Assembly: GCF_003205295.1 (NCBI RefSeq)
Contig: NZ_QJRP01000018.1
Span: 32,876 to 96,875, forward strand
Reading direction: 5' to 3'
Origin: Pseudomonas mosselii
GTDB taxonomy: Bacteria; Pseudomonadota; Gammaproteobacteria; Pseudomonadales; Pseudomonadaceae
Length of the DNA stretch: 64,000 nt
Below the pieces are notes generated by a model that was not told the DNA's origin, made no database searches, and saw nothing but the letters and a program-made list of their open reading frames with translations. Made by a program: the position numbers and the translations under genes. Below are positions 18,638-26,073 of this stretch, in pieces. Positions within the stretch are counted from its first letter, which is position 1; each line of letters opens with the position of its first letter.

Positions 18638-18659
18638 AAACAGTCCTGACAGCCTGTTT
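18638..18659. promoter_or_regulatory. Inverted repeat upstream of sigma-54 promoter
   Basis: AAACAG, 10 bases, CTGTTT forms a 6-bp dyad ending 15 bases before the -24 element of the next gene. It may bind an activator. It is close to the promoter for a classical enhancer site, and no family can be named. Confidence 0.3.
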
Positions 18660-18674
18660 TGCCCTATACATTGC

Positions 18675-18690
18675 TGGCACAGCTTTTGCC
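18675..18690 (+). promoter_or_regulatory. Sigma-54 promoter before the unknown 186-aa gene
   Basis: TGGCACAGCTTTTGCC matches the -24/-12 consensus fully (TGGCAC-N5-TTGC; GG-N10-GC). Predicted start near 18701, about 29 bases before the ATG at 18730, with the GGAGGA ribosome site in between. Confidence 0.85.
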
Positions 18691-18729
18691 CGGTTTGTCG
18701 CGATCTCAAGATCCATTCACGGAGGAAAC

Positions 18730-19290
18730 ATGCTTATCACAGCGAACGGCCTGGGTTTGCAGGCCTTGCAACAGCAGCAGCGCAGCGGTAACGAACAGTC
18801 TGCGGCGCAGCCGTTCCCGTTCCAGCTGGTCTCGGCCAGCGGCAAAGCTTCGGCGCAGCAGAACAGTCAGGGCAGCACCTCGCAACAACACGCCGAAGAC
18901 AACCGCAAGGAAGCCTTCTCCAAGCTCATGGTCATGCTGCAGAACCCCGACACGGCGAAGCATGGTCAGAGCAGCGTGGGCAAGCAGGAAGCATCCGGCG
19001 CCTTGCAGGAGTTCCGCGACTACATGAGCAAGTCACCGGCGGAAAAGATCAGGGAAAAGCTGCTCGCCGAGCTTGGCCTGACCGAAGAGGAGTACGACGC
19101 ACTGCCGCCCGAACGGAAAATGATGATCGACCAACAGATCGCCCAACGCCTGCAAGAGGAGGCCGAGATGAAGACCCAGGCCAAGCTCGTGCAACAGGCA
19201 CAGAGCGAGCAGGCCGCCAGCCAGGCACATGGCGACCTGAACTCGGCGGATGTCCGGGACATCGAAAAACGTTACACCACCAAGCTCTGA
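18730..19290 (+). CDS. Unrecognised protein with sigma-54 promoter
   Basis: I do not recognise the family of this 186-residue protein. It has no signal peptide or membrane segment. Residues 1-60 are Gln/Ser/Ala-rich and probably disordered. Residues ~60-150 are helical and charged, with the segment EKIREKLLAELGLTEEEYDA, then LPPERKMMIDQQI, a motif seen in assorted small proteobacterial proteins. The C-terminus ends NSADVRDIEKRYTTKL. A strong GGAGGA precedes the ATG. It is monocistronic, convergent with the MocR gene 3 bases away, and has a consensus sigma-54 promoter, suggesting flagellar, nitrogen or stress-linked control. The function is unknown. Confidence 0.75.
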   Translation: MLITANGLGLQALQQQQRSGNEQSAAQPFPFQLVSASGKASAQQNSQGSTSQQHAEDNRKEAFSKLMVMLQNPDTAKHGQSSVGKQEASGALQEFRDYMSKSPAEKIREKLLAELGLTEEEYDALPPERKMMIDQQIAQRLQEEAEMKTQAKLVQQAQSEQAASQAHGDLNSADVRDIEKRYTTKL

Positions 19291-19293
19291 CGC

Positions 19294-20685
19294 TCAGTAG
19301 AAGCGCTTCGGATCCCCTGACTCGAGCAAGCTGGCCAGCTGGGTCAGGGCGAAGCGCAGCTCCTCCCGGCTGGTCGGCGACATCAGCACGACCCGCACGC
19401 CACGCGGATCACCCGTGCGTTCCACCTGGAACTGACTGGCGCTCATCACCACCACGCCATTGGCCCGCGCCAGCAGGGCGAACTCGTCACTGCGCCATGG
19501 CTCGGGCAGGTTGAGCCAGAGGTGATAGCTGTGCGGTTGGCTTTGCAGCGATGCCTCGGTGAAGACTTCACGGGCGATGGCCTGACGTGCCGCCGCCTCG
19601 GCGCGGTGCATGCGGATCAACTGGCTGTCCAACCCTTCGCCGATCACATGGCTGGCCAATTGCGCGGTCAATGGCGAAGGCATCCACACCGTGCTGCGCA
19701 CCATGGCGGTCAGGCGCGACAGCAGCTTCGGCGGGCTGTACAGGTAGCCGATGCGCAGCGCCGGCATGACCGACTTGGACAGGCTGGTGAGGTAGATCGA
19801 ACGCTCCGGGGCGAAGGTCGCCAGCGGCCGGGTCTGCGGGTCGGTGGCAAGGAAGCCGTAGATGTCATCGTCCAGCAGCAGGAAGTCGAACTCCTCCGCC
19901 AGCGCCGCGATCTGGGCGCGCCGCTCATTGGACATGATTGCCGTGGTCGGGTTCTGGCAGGTCGCCACGCACACCAGCATGGCGGGTCGCTCGCGCTGGC
20001 AGATCTCGCGCAAGGCCTCGGGGATGATGCCCTGTTCGTCCATCGGCACGCCACGCAGACGGCGGCCCAGGCCATGGGCCACGGAAATGATGCCCGGATA
20101 GCACAGCGACTCGCACAGTATCAGGTCACCCGCCCCGGTCAGGGCGCTGATCGCCACCATCAGCCCATGCTGGGCACCGCTGGTGATGACCACCTGCTGC
20201 CACTGCGCACCCGGTAGCCACTGGCGCAACCATTGCGCGCCCGCCTCGCGATGTACCGGATGACCACCGTCGGGGGCGTAGTCCAGCACCTGCTCCAGCC
20301 GTGAGGTATTGGCCAGCTCGGTCAAGGCGTTGCGCAACCAGTACTGCAGGGTTTCGCCGTAGGGTTTGATGATCGACAGGTCGAGCGCTTCGCTGCGCAC
20401 AGCGGGTGCTACGCGGGTAGCGACAGGGGCCTCGCCGGTGTCGGCGATCCGGTCAAGGACGTAGGTGCCACGCCCCACCTCGCCATGGGTCAGGCCTCGC
20501 CGCGACGCCTCGGTGTAGGCGCGGCTGATGGTACCTGGCGTGACCTCCAGCGCCTGCGCCAGTTCGCGCAGCGTCGGCAAGCGCTCGCCACGCCGCAACG
20601 CGCCGCTGGCGATGTCATGCGCCAGCGCATCGGCGATGGACAGGTAGACAGGCTGATTGCTTTCGCTGATCCGTGGGACCCACAT
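19294..20685 (-). CDS. MocR-type GntR/aminotransferase transcriptional regulator
   Basis: The 463-residue product fuses a GntR winged helix-turn-helix (~15-80; LPTLRELAQALEVTPGTISR, then AYTEASRRGL) to a class I aminotransferase-like domain. The pyridoxal-phosphate lysine is in YLTSLSKSVMPALRIGYLY. Such MocR proteins are ligand- and PLP-sensing regulators, often of a divergent gene, here the BenE-like transporter. The start is taken as ATG 20685; a GTG 14 codons earlier is also open, and neither has a clear ribosome site. It has no neighbouring pdxST, so a role other than PLP homeostasis is likely. Confidence 0.88.
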   Translation of the reverse strand: MWVPRISESNQPVYLSIADALAHDIASGALRRGERLPTLRELAQALEVTPGTISRAYTEASRRGLTHGEVGRGTYVLDRIADTGEAPVATRVAPAVRSEALDLSIIKPYGETLQYWLRNALTELANTSRLEQVLDYAPDGGHPVHREAGAQWLRQWLPGAQWQQVVITSGAQHGLMVAISALTGAGDLILCESLCYPGIISVAHGLGRRLRGVPMDEQGIIPEALREICQRERPAMLVCVATCQNPTTAIMSNERRAQIAALAEEFDFLLLDDDIYGFLATDPQTRPLATFAPERSIYLTSLSKSVMPALRIGYLYSPPKLLSRLTAMVRSTVWMPSPLTAQLASHVIGEGLDSQLIRMHRAEAAARQAIAREVFTEASLQSQPHSYHLWLNLPEPWRSDEFALLARANGVVVMSASQFQVERTGDPRGVRVVLMSPTSREELRFALTQLASLLESGDPKRFY

Positions 20686-20821
20686 GAGACGGCTACCGGG
20701 CTGGAAATGTTTGAAATTTGAACACACAGGCTGACTTGAGTCGATCCTTCGAGCGATTCAAGTTGTAAGCGGCGCCCGCGTGAGAACGGCCCCACTTGAA
20801 TTCAGGCATCGTTACCGTATA

Positions 20822-20836
20822 GATTCAATTTGAATC
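20822..20836. promoter_or_regulatory. Candidate MocR operator (palindrome and repeats)
   Basis: GATTCAATTTGAATC is a near-perfect 15-bp palindrome 36 bases before the transporter ATG. Related half-sites recur around it: GATTCAAG near 20756, TTGAATTC near 20797, and GAATCAA twice after it. Repeated ATTCAA half-sites between divergent genes are what a dimeric MocR regulator would use. Confidence 0.5.
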
Positions 20837-20872
20837 AACTCAATCGAATCAATCAACTCACCTGGACTCGCC

Positions 20873-22075
20873 ATGGACAACCTCAGAAAGGATTTTTCCC
20901 TCTGCGCCTTGGTCGCCGGCCTGATCGCCGTGATCATCTCCTATGCAGGCCCCTTGATCATCGTGTTCCAGGCTGCCGATCAGGCAGGCCTGGACAACGC
21001 AGCGACCGCCTCTTGGATCTGGGCCATCTCCATCGGCAGCGGCCTGACCGGCCTGCTGCTGAGCTGGAAACTGCGGGTGCCGGTGATCACCGCCTGGTCC
21101 ACGCCCGGCGCGGCACTGCTAGTATCGATGCTACCGAGCGTGTCACTGGCCCAGGCGGTGGGCGCCTACATCGTCGCCTCGCTGCTGATTGCCGTGATCG
21201 CCCTGAGCGGCGCCTTCGACAAGCTTATGAACCGCCTGCCCAAGGCCATTGCCGCAGCGATGCTGGCCGGCATCCTGTTCCGCTTTGGCGCCGAGCTGTT
21301 CAGCTCGATCCACCTGCAGCCGGTGTTGGTGCTATCGATGCTGGCGAGCTACCTGCTGTTCAAGCGCCTGTCGCCGCGCTACGCGATTCTTTCGGTGCTG
21401 ATCGTCGGTTGCGGCCTCGCCGCCGGCCTGGGCCAGCTCGACACCCAGGCCCTGGTGCTGGAAATGACCATCCCGACGTGGACCAGCCCGCAGTGGAGCT
21501 GGCAGGCCATCGTCAACATCGGCCTGCCCCTGGCCCTGGTATCACTTACCGGCCAGTCGGTGCCCGGCATAGCCGTGCTGCGCACCTCCGGCTACCAGGT
21601 GCCGGCACGCCCGATCGTATCGGTCACCGCCCTGGGTTCGCTGCTGCTGGCGCCATTCGGCTGCCACGGCGTCAACCTGGCGGCGATCACCGCCGCCATC
21701 TGCACTGGCCGCGAGGCCCACGAGAACCCGGACAAACGCTATATCGCCGGCATGGCCTGCGGCGCCTTCTACCTGCTGATGGGCAGCTTCGGCGCGACCC
21801 TGGCCTCGGTGTTCGCCGCCCTGCCGAGGGAACTGATCGCCGCCCTTGCCGGGCTGGCGCTGTTCGGCGCCATCGCCAACGGCCTGGCGGGTGCCATGGG
21901 TGACGAGAAACAGCGGGAGCCGGCGCTGATCACCTTCCTGGTCACCGCATCGGGGATGAGCCTGCTCGGCCTTGGCGCCGCGTTCTGGGGATTGATCTTC
22001 GGGTTGGCGGCACATTTCGCCCTGAGCTATAGCCGCGCAGTACGACAGCCACAGGCAAGTGCTCAGACACGTTGA
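20873..22075 (+). CDS. BenE-family membrane transporter
   Basis: The 400-residue product has about 12 hydrophobic segments and the BenE/YdcO signatures: TAWSTPGAALL in the third segment, LTGQSVPGIAVLRTSGYQVP, and LLAPFGCHGVNLAAITAAIC. The family is typified by the benzoate/proton symporter BenE, but there are no benzoate genes here, so the substrate is open. It diverges from the MocR regulator across a 187-base region with palindromic repeats, and I infer regulation by that protein. Confidence 0.88.
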   Translation: MDNLRKDFSLCALVAGLIAVIISYAGPLIIVFQAADQAGLDNAATASWIWAISIGSGLTGLLLSWKLRVPVITAWSTPGAALLVSMLPSVSLAQAVGAYIVASLLIAVIALSGAFDKLMNRLPKAIAAAMLAGILFRFGAELFSSIHLQPVLVLSMLASYLLFKRLSPRYAILSVLIVGCGLAAGLGQLDTQALVLEMTIPTWTSPQWSWQAIVNIGLPLALVSLTGQSVPGIAVLRTSGYQVPARPIVSVTALGSLLLAPFGCHGVNLAAITAAICTGREAHENPDKRYIAGMACGAFYLLMGSFGATLASVFAALPRELIAALAGLALFGAIANGLAGAMGDEKQREPALITFLVTASGMSLLGLGAAFWGLIFGLAAHFALSYSRAVRQPQASAQTR

Positions 22076-22106
22076 TCGAAGACAAGGGAGCTGAGGGAAG
22101 CAGAAA

Positions 22107-22183
22107 TGGCGTCCCAGGGCAGGTTCGAACTGCCAACCTTCCCCTTAGGAGGGGGATGCTCTATCCAATTGAGCTACTGAGAC
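22107..22183 (-). tRNA. tRNA-Arg (anticodon CCT)
   Basis: The 77-base cloverleaf includes an encoded CCA. The acceptor stem GTCTCAG/CTGGGAC has one wobble pair. The anticodon loop is CTCCTAA on a TCCCC/GGGGA stem, giving anticodon CCT (reads AGG). The T arm is GGCAG-TTCGAAC-CTGCC. It lies at the 3' side of an accessory-looking segment. Confidence 0.95.
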
Positions 22184-22257
22184 ACAGAAGCCGACAACAG
22201 ACGCTGTGCGGCGGGGACGGCGAGCATGTTAACCAGCGTGTGAGCATTTGTCATGTA

Positions 22258-22881
22258 TCAATCGGGCAATTTGCACGTCGGCTTTTTCCCCGCCGCGTCG
22301 ACGATCACGCCTTCGCTGCGCAAGTGCGCGAGCAACGCCTCGACCGCACTGGCAAGTGATCCGGAGTTGTCCACGACGTGCACGCCCGGATCATAGGCCT
22401 GCAACCTGAAGTTGCGGGCCAGGCGCTGCTCGATCTCCTCGGTGCTCTCCCTCCCCCTGGCCAGCAGACGCTGGCGCAGCGCCTGCTGTGAAACGGTCAG
22501 CCCCACGGCCACCAGGTCGGGATAGCGCTGCCGGGCATTGGCCAGGTAGGCACGCGAACCATTGACCAGTACCGACCGACCCGCAGCGAGCCATGCGTCC
22601 AGCTGAACAGGAATGCCATAGCTCAAGCCGTTAGCCTGCCAGTCCAAGGCAAAGGCCCCCGCCTCGCGCATAGCCTCGAAGCGCTCGACGCTCACCCCGA
22701 GGGCAGCTTCGCCCTTGGCCTCGGCTGAGCGCGTGATAACCCGCCGGGCGACTTCGACACCTAGGGTGAACAATCGCTCACGCGCCGCATCGATCAGGGA
22801 ATCTTTTCCCGAACCCGACGGTCCCATGAGGAATACAAGGCGCCCCCTTGAGGTTGCCCCACCGCTTGCGTCATATTGCAT
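22258..22881 (-). CDS. phnN: Ribose 1,5-bisphosphate phosphokinase PhnN
   Basis: The 207-residue product is a guanylate-kinase-like P-loop enzyme. The Walker A motif is FLMGPSGSGKDSL; RRVITRSAEAKGE and FALDWQANGLSYGIP are typical of PhnN, which makes PRPP from ribose 1,5-bisphosphate in C-P lyase phosphonate catabolism. No other phn genes occur in the window, so it is isolated. The ATG 22881 (MQYDASGG) is chosen because upstream in-frame starts are TTG/GTG. No clear ribosome site is visible. Confidence 0.88.
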   Translation of the reverse strand: MQYDASGGATSRGRLVFLMGPSGSGKDSLIDAARERLFTLGVEVARRVITRSAEAKGEAALGVSVERFEAMREAGAFALDWQANGLSYGIPVQLDAWLAAGRSVLVNGSRAYLANARQRYPDLVAVGLTVSQQALRQRLLARGRESTEEIEQRLARNFRLQAYDPGVHVVDNSGSLASAVEALLAHLRSEGVIVDAAGKKPTCKLPD

Positions 22882-22998
22882 AGCCACTATGCTCAATGTA
22901 TGGGAAACCAGCGCATTCCAGGATTTTCCCCAGGCCTTTACCGTCTTTTACCAGATTTTGACGGCATTTGTCTGACGCCGGTGCAATTCGATGAATGT

Positions 22999-23028
22999 GA
23001 AACTTTTCAAACCAGTGCTCATTTCTGA
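22999..23028 (+). promoter_or_regulatory. Candidate AlgU (sigma-22) promoter for amrZ
   Basis: GAAACTT, 18 bases, TCTGA resembles the AlgU/RpoE pattern GAACTT-N16/17-TCTGA. It would start transcription near 23035, leaving a leader of about 190 bases. In P. aeruginosa amrZ is AlgU-dependent with a long leader. The extra base in the -35 block and the long spacer make this tentative. The rest of the 346-base phnN-amrZ gap shows no gene. Confidence 0.35.
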
Positions 23029-23227
23029 TAATTGGTACTGGCAAAAAGCCTTTATCGAGATCACTATTTGTCACAGAATTGACGCCAAGGAAACGGCGAC
23101 CATGAGGCAAGATGAAGAACCAAAATCACATCACGGTTGAACATTTTGTCGTCGCCGCGGTCGTACTTCCACCGTGCGGCCAATTTGCGAACCGCTCCCC
23201 CTGAACCAGAACAACCGGTCAATTTAT

Positions 23228-23554
23228 ATGCGCCCAATGAAACAGGCTATCTATTCGAGCCGCACCGCTGACAAGTTTGTCGTCCGCCTGCCAGACGGGA
23301 TGCGTGAGCGCATTGCCGAGGTAGCGCGCAACCACCACCGCAGCATGAACTCCGAGATCATCGCCCGCCTGGAGCAGAGCCTTATCCAGGAAGGCGCCCT
23401 GGGTGATGAACTGAGCATGCGCCTGGACAGCCCAGAGCTCAGCCTCCACGAACGTGAACTGCTGCAGCGCTTCCGCCAACTGTCCCACCGCCAGCAGAAT
23501 GCCCTGGTCGCCCTCATCGCTCACGATGTGGAAATGGCCGCCGACGCGTCCTGA
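23228..23554 (+). CDS. amrZ: Alginate and motility regulator AmrZ
   Basis: The 108-residue product is a ribbon-helix-helix DNA-binding protein, beginning MRPMKQAIYSSRTADKFVVR and continuing LPDGMRERIAEVARNHHRSM and NSEIIARLEQSLIQEGAL. This matches AmrZ (AlgZ) of Pseudomonas closely, including the C-terminal tetramerisation region (SPELSLHERELLQRFRQLSH). AmrZ controls motility, exopolysaccharide and c-di-GMP genes. The ATG at 23228 fits known proteins; upstream residues in frame do not. A strong terminator follows. Confidence 0.95.
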   Translation: MRPMKQAIYSSRTADKFVVRLPDGMRERIAEVARNHHRSMNSEIIARLEQSLIQEGALGDELSMRLDSPELSLHERELLQRFRQLSHRQQNALVALIAHDVEMAADAS

Positions 23555-23578
23555 TCCAGGCAAGCGACAACCGCACAC

Positions 23579-23606
23579 AAAAAAGCCAGCGCAAGCTGGC
23601 TTTTTT
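23579..23606 (+). terminator. Rho-independent terminator after amrZ
   Basis: AAAAAAGCCAGC-GCAA-GCTGGCTTTTTT: perfect 12-bp stem with terminal A/T runs, 24 bases past the amrZ stop. It could also act leftward. Confidence 0.93.
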
Positions 23607-23642
23607 GCATCTGGTGATTACGGTGGGGTACCGCACGCCCCC

Positions 23643-23761
23643 TGTAGGAGCGGCCTTGTGTCGCGATAGGGCCGCATCGCGGCCCCAGGATTTCAGCATT
23701 GATGCAAAGATCGCCGGGGCCGCTTTGCGGCCCTATCGCGACACAAGGCCGCTCCTACAGG
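23643..23761. repeat. Inverted REP pair (TGTAGGAGCGGCCTTGTGTCGCGA family)
   Basis: Two REP units face each other. The outer arm TGTAGGAGCGGCCTTGTGTC is repeated in inverse at the right end, and internal GGGCCGC/GCGGCCC hairpins lie on each side of a short A/T-richer centre. It is nearly identical to the pair at 30951-31069. It sits between the convergent amrZ and mgtE. Confidence 0.85.
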
Positions 23762-23787
23762 GGTTGCGCATAGCCTGAACCCAACGC

Positions 23788-25230
23788 TTACAGCAGGAAC
23801 AGCGTAGCCAGCCCAAGGAAGATAAAGAAACCGCCACTGTCGGTGACCGCCGTAATCATCACACTCGACCCCATCGCCGGATCACGCCCCAGGCGCGTCA
23901 ACGTCATCGGGATCAGCACGCCCATCAAGGCGGCCAGCAACAGGTTCAGGGTCATCGCCGCTGTCATCACCAGGCCCAGCGACCAGCTGCCATAGAGCCA
24001 GAACGCCACGACGCCGATCACGCCACCCCAGATCAGGCCATTGAGCAGCGACACCGCCAGCTCCTTGCGCATCAGGCGACTGGTATTGCCCGGCGACACC
24101 TGGTCGAGGGCCATGGCACGCACGATCATGGTGATGGTCTGGTTACCCGAGTTGCCGCCGATACCCGCCACGATCGGCATCAGTGCCGCCAGCGCCACCA
24201 GCTTCTCGATGGAACCCTCGAACAGGCCGATCACCCGGGAGGCAACAAATGCGGTGATCAGGTTGATGGCCAGCCACGCCCAACGGTTGCGCAGCGAGCG
24301 CCAGACCGAGGCGAATATGTCCTCCTCCTCGCGCAGACCGGCCATGTTGAGCACTTCGCTCTCGCTCTCTTCACGAATCAGGTCGACCATTTCATCGATG
24401 GTCAGACGGCCGATCAGGCGCTCGTTCTTGTCCACCACCGGGGCGGAAACCAGGTCGTAGCGCTCGAAGGCCTGGGCGGCGTCGTAGGCATCTTCCTCGG
24501 GGTGGAAGGTCACCGGGTCATTGGCCATGACCTCCGCGACTTTCTTGTCCGGGTCATTGACCAGCAACCGCTTGATCGGCAGCACGCCCTTGAGAATGCC
24601 ATCGTAATCGACGACGAACAGCTTGTCGGTATGCCCTGGCAGCTCCTTGAGCCGGCGCAGGTAGCGCAATACCACCTCGAGGCTGACGTCTTCGCGGATG
24701 GTGACCATCTCGAAGTCCATCAGCGCACCGACCTGCTCTTCGTCATAGCTCAGGGCCGAGCGCACACGCTCGCGCTGCTGGGCATCGAGGGTTTCCATGA
24801 GCTCGTGCACGACGTCGCGAGGCAGCTCCGGCGCCAGGTCGGCAAGTTCGTCGGCGTCCATTTCCTTCGCGGCGGCCAGCAACTCGTGATCGTCCATGTC
24901 GGCGATCAGGGTCTGGCGCACGGCATCGGAGACTTCGAGCAGGATGTCGCCGTCGCGATCCGAGCGCACCAGCTGCCAGACCGTCAGGCGGTCGTCCAGC
25001 GGCAAGGCTTCGAGGATATAGGCGATGTCGGCGGGGTGCAGGTCGTCGAGCTTGCGCTGCAGTTCGACTAGGTTCTGGCGGTGGACAAGGTTTTCCACCA
25101 GGTCATGGTGGTGACCTTCCTGACGGTGCGTCAGGTCCTCGACCACCCGCTGGCGCTGCAGCAGTTCGATCACCTGGGCCAGGCGATCCTGCAGGCTGTC
25201 TTGGGCTTTCTTTACTTCGATTTCGGTCAT
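23788..25230 (-). CDS. mgtE: Magnesium transporter MgtE
   Basis: The 480-residue product has an N-terminal helical MgtE domain (~30-140, HPADIAYILEALPLDDRLTV), two CBS domains (~145-270), the plug helix and five membrane helices from ~310. The pore segment has MPIVAGIGGNSGNQT and the C-terminal VTDSGGFFIFLGLATLFLL. MgtE is a gated Mg2+ channel of the inner membrane. The start is ATG 25230 with GGAG upstream. Its leader contains a possible 19-codon reading frame. Confidence 0.95.
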   Translation of the reverse strand: MTEIEVKKAQDSLQDRLAQVIELLQRQRVVEDLTHRQEGHHHDLVENLVHRQNLVELQRKLDDLHPADIAYILEALPLDDRLTVWQLVRSDRDGDILLEVSDAVRQTLIADMDDHELLAAAKEMDADELADLAPELPRDVVHELMETLDAQQRERVRSALSYDEEQVGALMDFEMVTIREDVSLEVVLRYLRRLKELPGHTDKLFVVDYDGILKGVLPIKRLLVNDPDKKVAEVMANDPVTFHPEEDAYDAAQAFERYDLVSAPVVDKNERLIGRLTIDEMVDLIREESESEVLNMAGLREEEDIFASVWRSLRNRWAWLAINLITAFVASRVIGLFEGSIEKLVALAALMPIVAGIGGNSGNQTITMIVRAMALDQVSPGNTSRLMRKELAVSLLNGLIWGGVIGVVAFWLYGSWSLGLVMTAAMTLNLLLAALMGVLIPMTLTRLGRDPAMGSSVMITAVTDSGGFFIFLGLATLFLL

Positions 25231-25270
25231 AGGCGAACTCCACTCCCAGCAGCGGAGCACGCCGGGAGAA

Positions 25271-25330
25271 TCAATCGGTCAGATCAGGCTGTATGAAGCG
25301 TGTTGGCGAGTAACTACTGGGTAAGTCCAT
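25271..25330 (-). promoter_or_regulatory. Possible leader peptide ORF in the mgtE 5' region
   Basis: A 19-codon frame, MDLPSSYSPTRFIQPDLTD, ends 40 bases before the mgtE ATG. It is Pro- and Asp-containing (P4, P9, P15; D2, D16, D19). A -10-like TATGAT lies at 25370-25375 and a GC hairpin (AGCCCC-GGC-GGGGCT) at 25345-25359, just after the presumed start. The ribosome site is poor. This resembles in outline the Pro-rich leader peptides of Mg2+ transporter genes in enterics but may be chance. The remainder of 25376-25590 shows no gene. Confidence 0.3.
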
Positions 25331-25591
25331 GGTGGGATTCCACAAGCCCCGGCGGGGCTGACGGGCGCAATCATACACTGTGCAAGCTGTCGGATCGCTT
25401 AAATTTTTGGCCAGAACAATCGTTTGCGCGCTAAAGCTGTGACAACGCTCGAAGCCATCAGTGCGACGGTCGCTCTGGCGTGAAAAGCACATTCGTCTTG
25501 TGCTGGTTCGATTTGCTGCGCCTGGCCCCTTTCGGGAACACCTACAGAACAGCGTAGATGGACATCCGTGACAATTCAGCGCGCCAGAAAA

Positions 25592-25620
25592 ACAAAAAGC
25601 CCGCTCTAATGAGCGGGCTT
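25592..25620 (-). terminator. Terminator of the tRNA cluster
   Basis: On the minus strand AAGCCCGCTC-ATTA-GAGCGGGCTT is followed by TTTTGTTTTT, 10 bases past the CCA end of the last tRNA-Arg. Confidence 0.9.
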
Positions 25621-25629
25621 CTTGATGTG

Positions 25630-25706
25630 TGGCGGACTCAGCAGGATTCGAACCTGCGACCGCTCGGTTCGTAGCCGAGTACTCTATCCAGCTGAGCTAT
25701 GAGTCC
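25630..25706 (-). tRNA. tRNA-Arg (anticodon ACG), copy 1 (promoter-distal)
   Basis: 77 bases with encoded CCA. Acceptor GGACTCA/TGAGTCC; anticodon stem CTCGG-CTACGAA-CCGAG gives ACG (reads CGU/CGC/CGA after inosine formation); T arm GCAGG-TTCGAAT-CCTGC. Last tRNA of the cluster before the terminator. Confidence 0.98.
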
Positions 25707-25777
25707 GTGGTGGTAGTTTTAGGCCAGATTACCACTGGCTTGTTGAAGTGCCTTTGCAAGCAAAACCACTTCAAAAG

Positions 25778-25854
25778 TGGCGGACTCAGCAGGATTCGAA
25801 CCTGCGACCGCTCGGTTCGTAGCCGAGTACTCTATCCAGCTGAGCTATGAGTCC
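25778..25854 (-). tRNA. tRNA-Arg (anticodon ACG), copy 2
   Basis: Identical in sequence to the copy at 25630. The 71-base spacer between them is almost identical to the next spacer, so the tRNA plus spacer forms a tandem unit of about 148-149 bases. Confidence 0.98.
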
Positions 25855-25926
25855 GTGGTTGGTAGTTTTAGGCCAGATTACCACTGGCTTGTTGAAGTGC
25901 CTTTGCAAGCAAAACCACTTCAAAAG

Positions 25927-26003
25927 TGGCGGACTCAGCAGGATTCGAACCTGCGACCGCTCGGTTCGTAGCCGAGTACTCTATCCAGCTGAGCTATGAG
26001 TCC
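25927..26003 (-). tRNA. tRNA-Arg (anticodon ACG), copy 3
   Basis: Identical to copies 1 and 2. The spacer on its left (25855-25926) repeats the previous spacer with one extra base; the spacer on its right is diverged. Confidence 0.98.
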
Positions 26004-26073
26004 GTGGGGTAGTTTTAGACCAGATTACCACTGGTGAATTGAAGCAGCCTTGCAGGCAAAGCCACTTCAAAAG

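Noticed and set aside
22871..23110. A 79-codon minus-strand frame between phnN and amrZ
   Set aside because: It overlaps the phnN start and the likely amrZ promoter, and has no motif or ribosome site.
25629..25971. Repeated reading frames beginning MADSAGFEPATARFVAEY
   Set aside because: These read through the antisense of the tRNA-Arg genes, a well-known annotation artefact.
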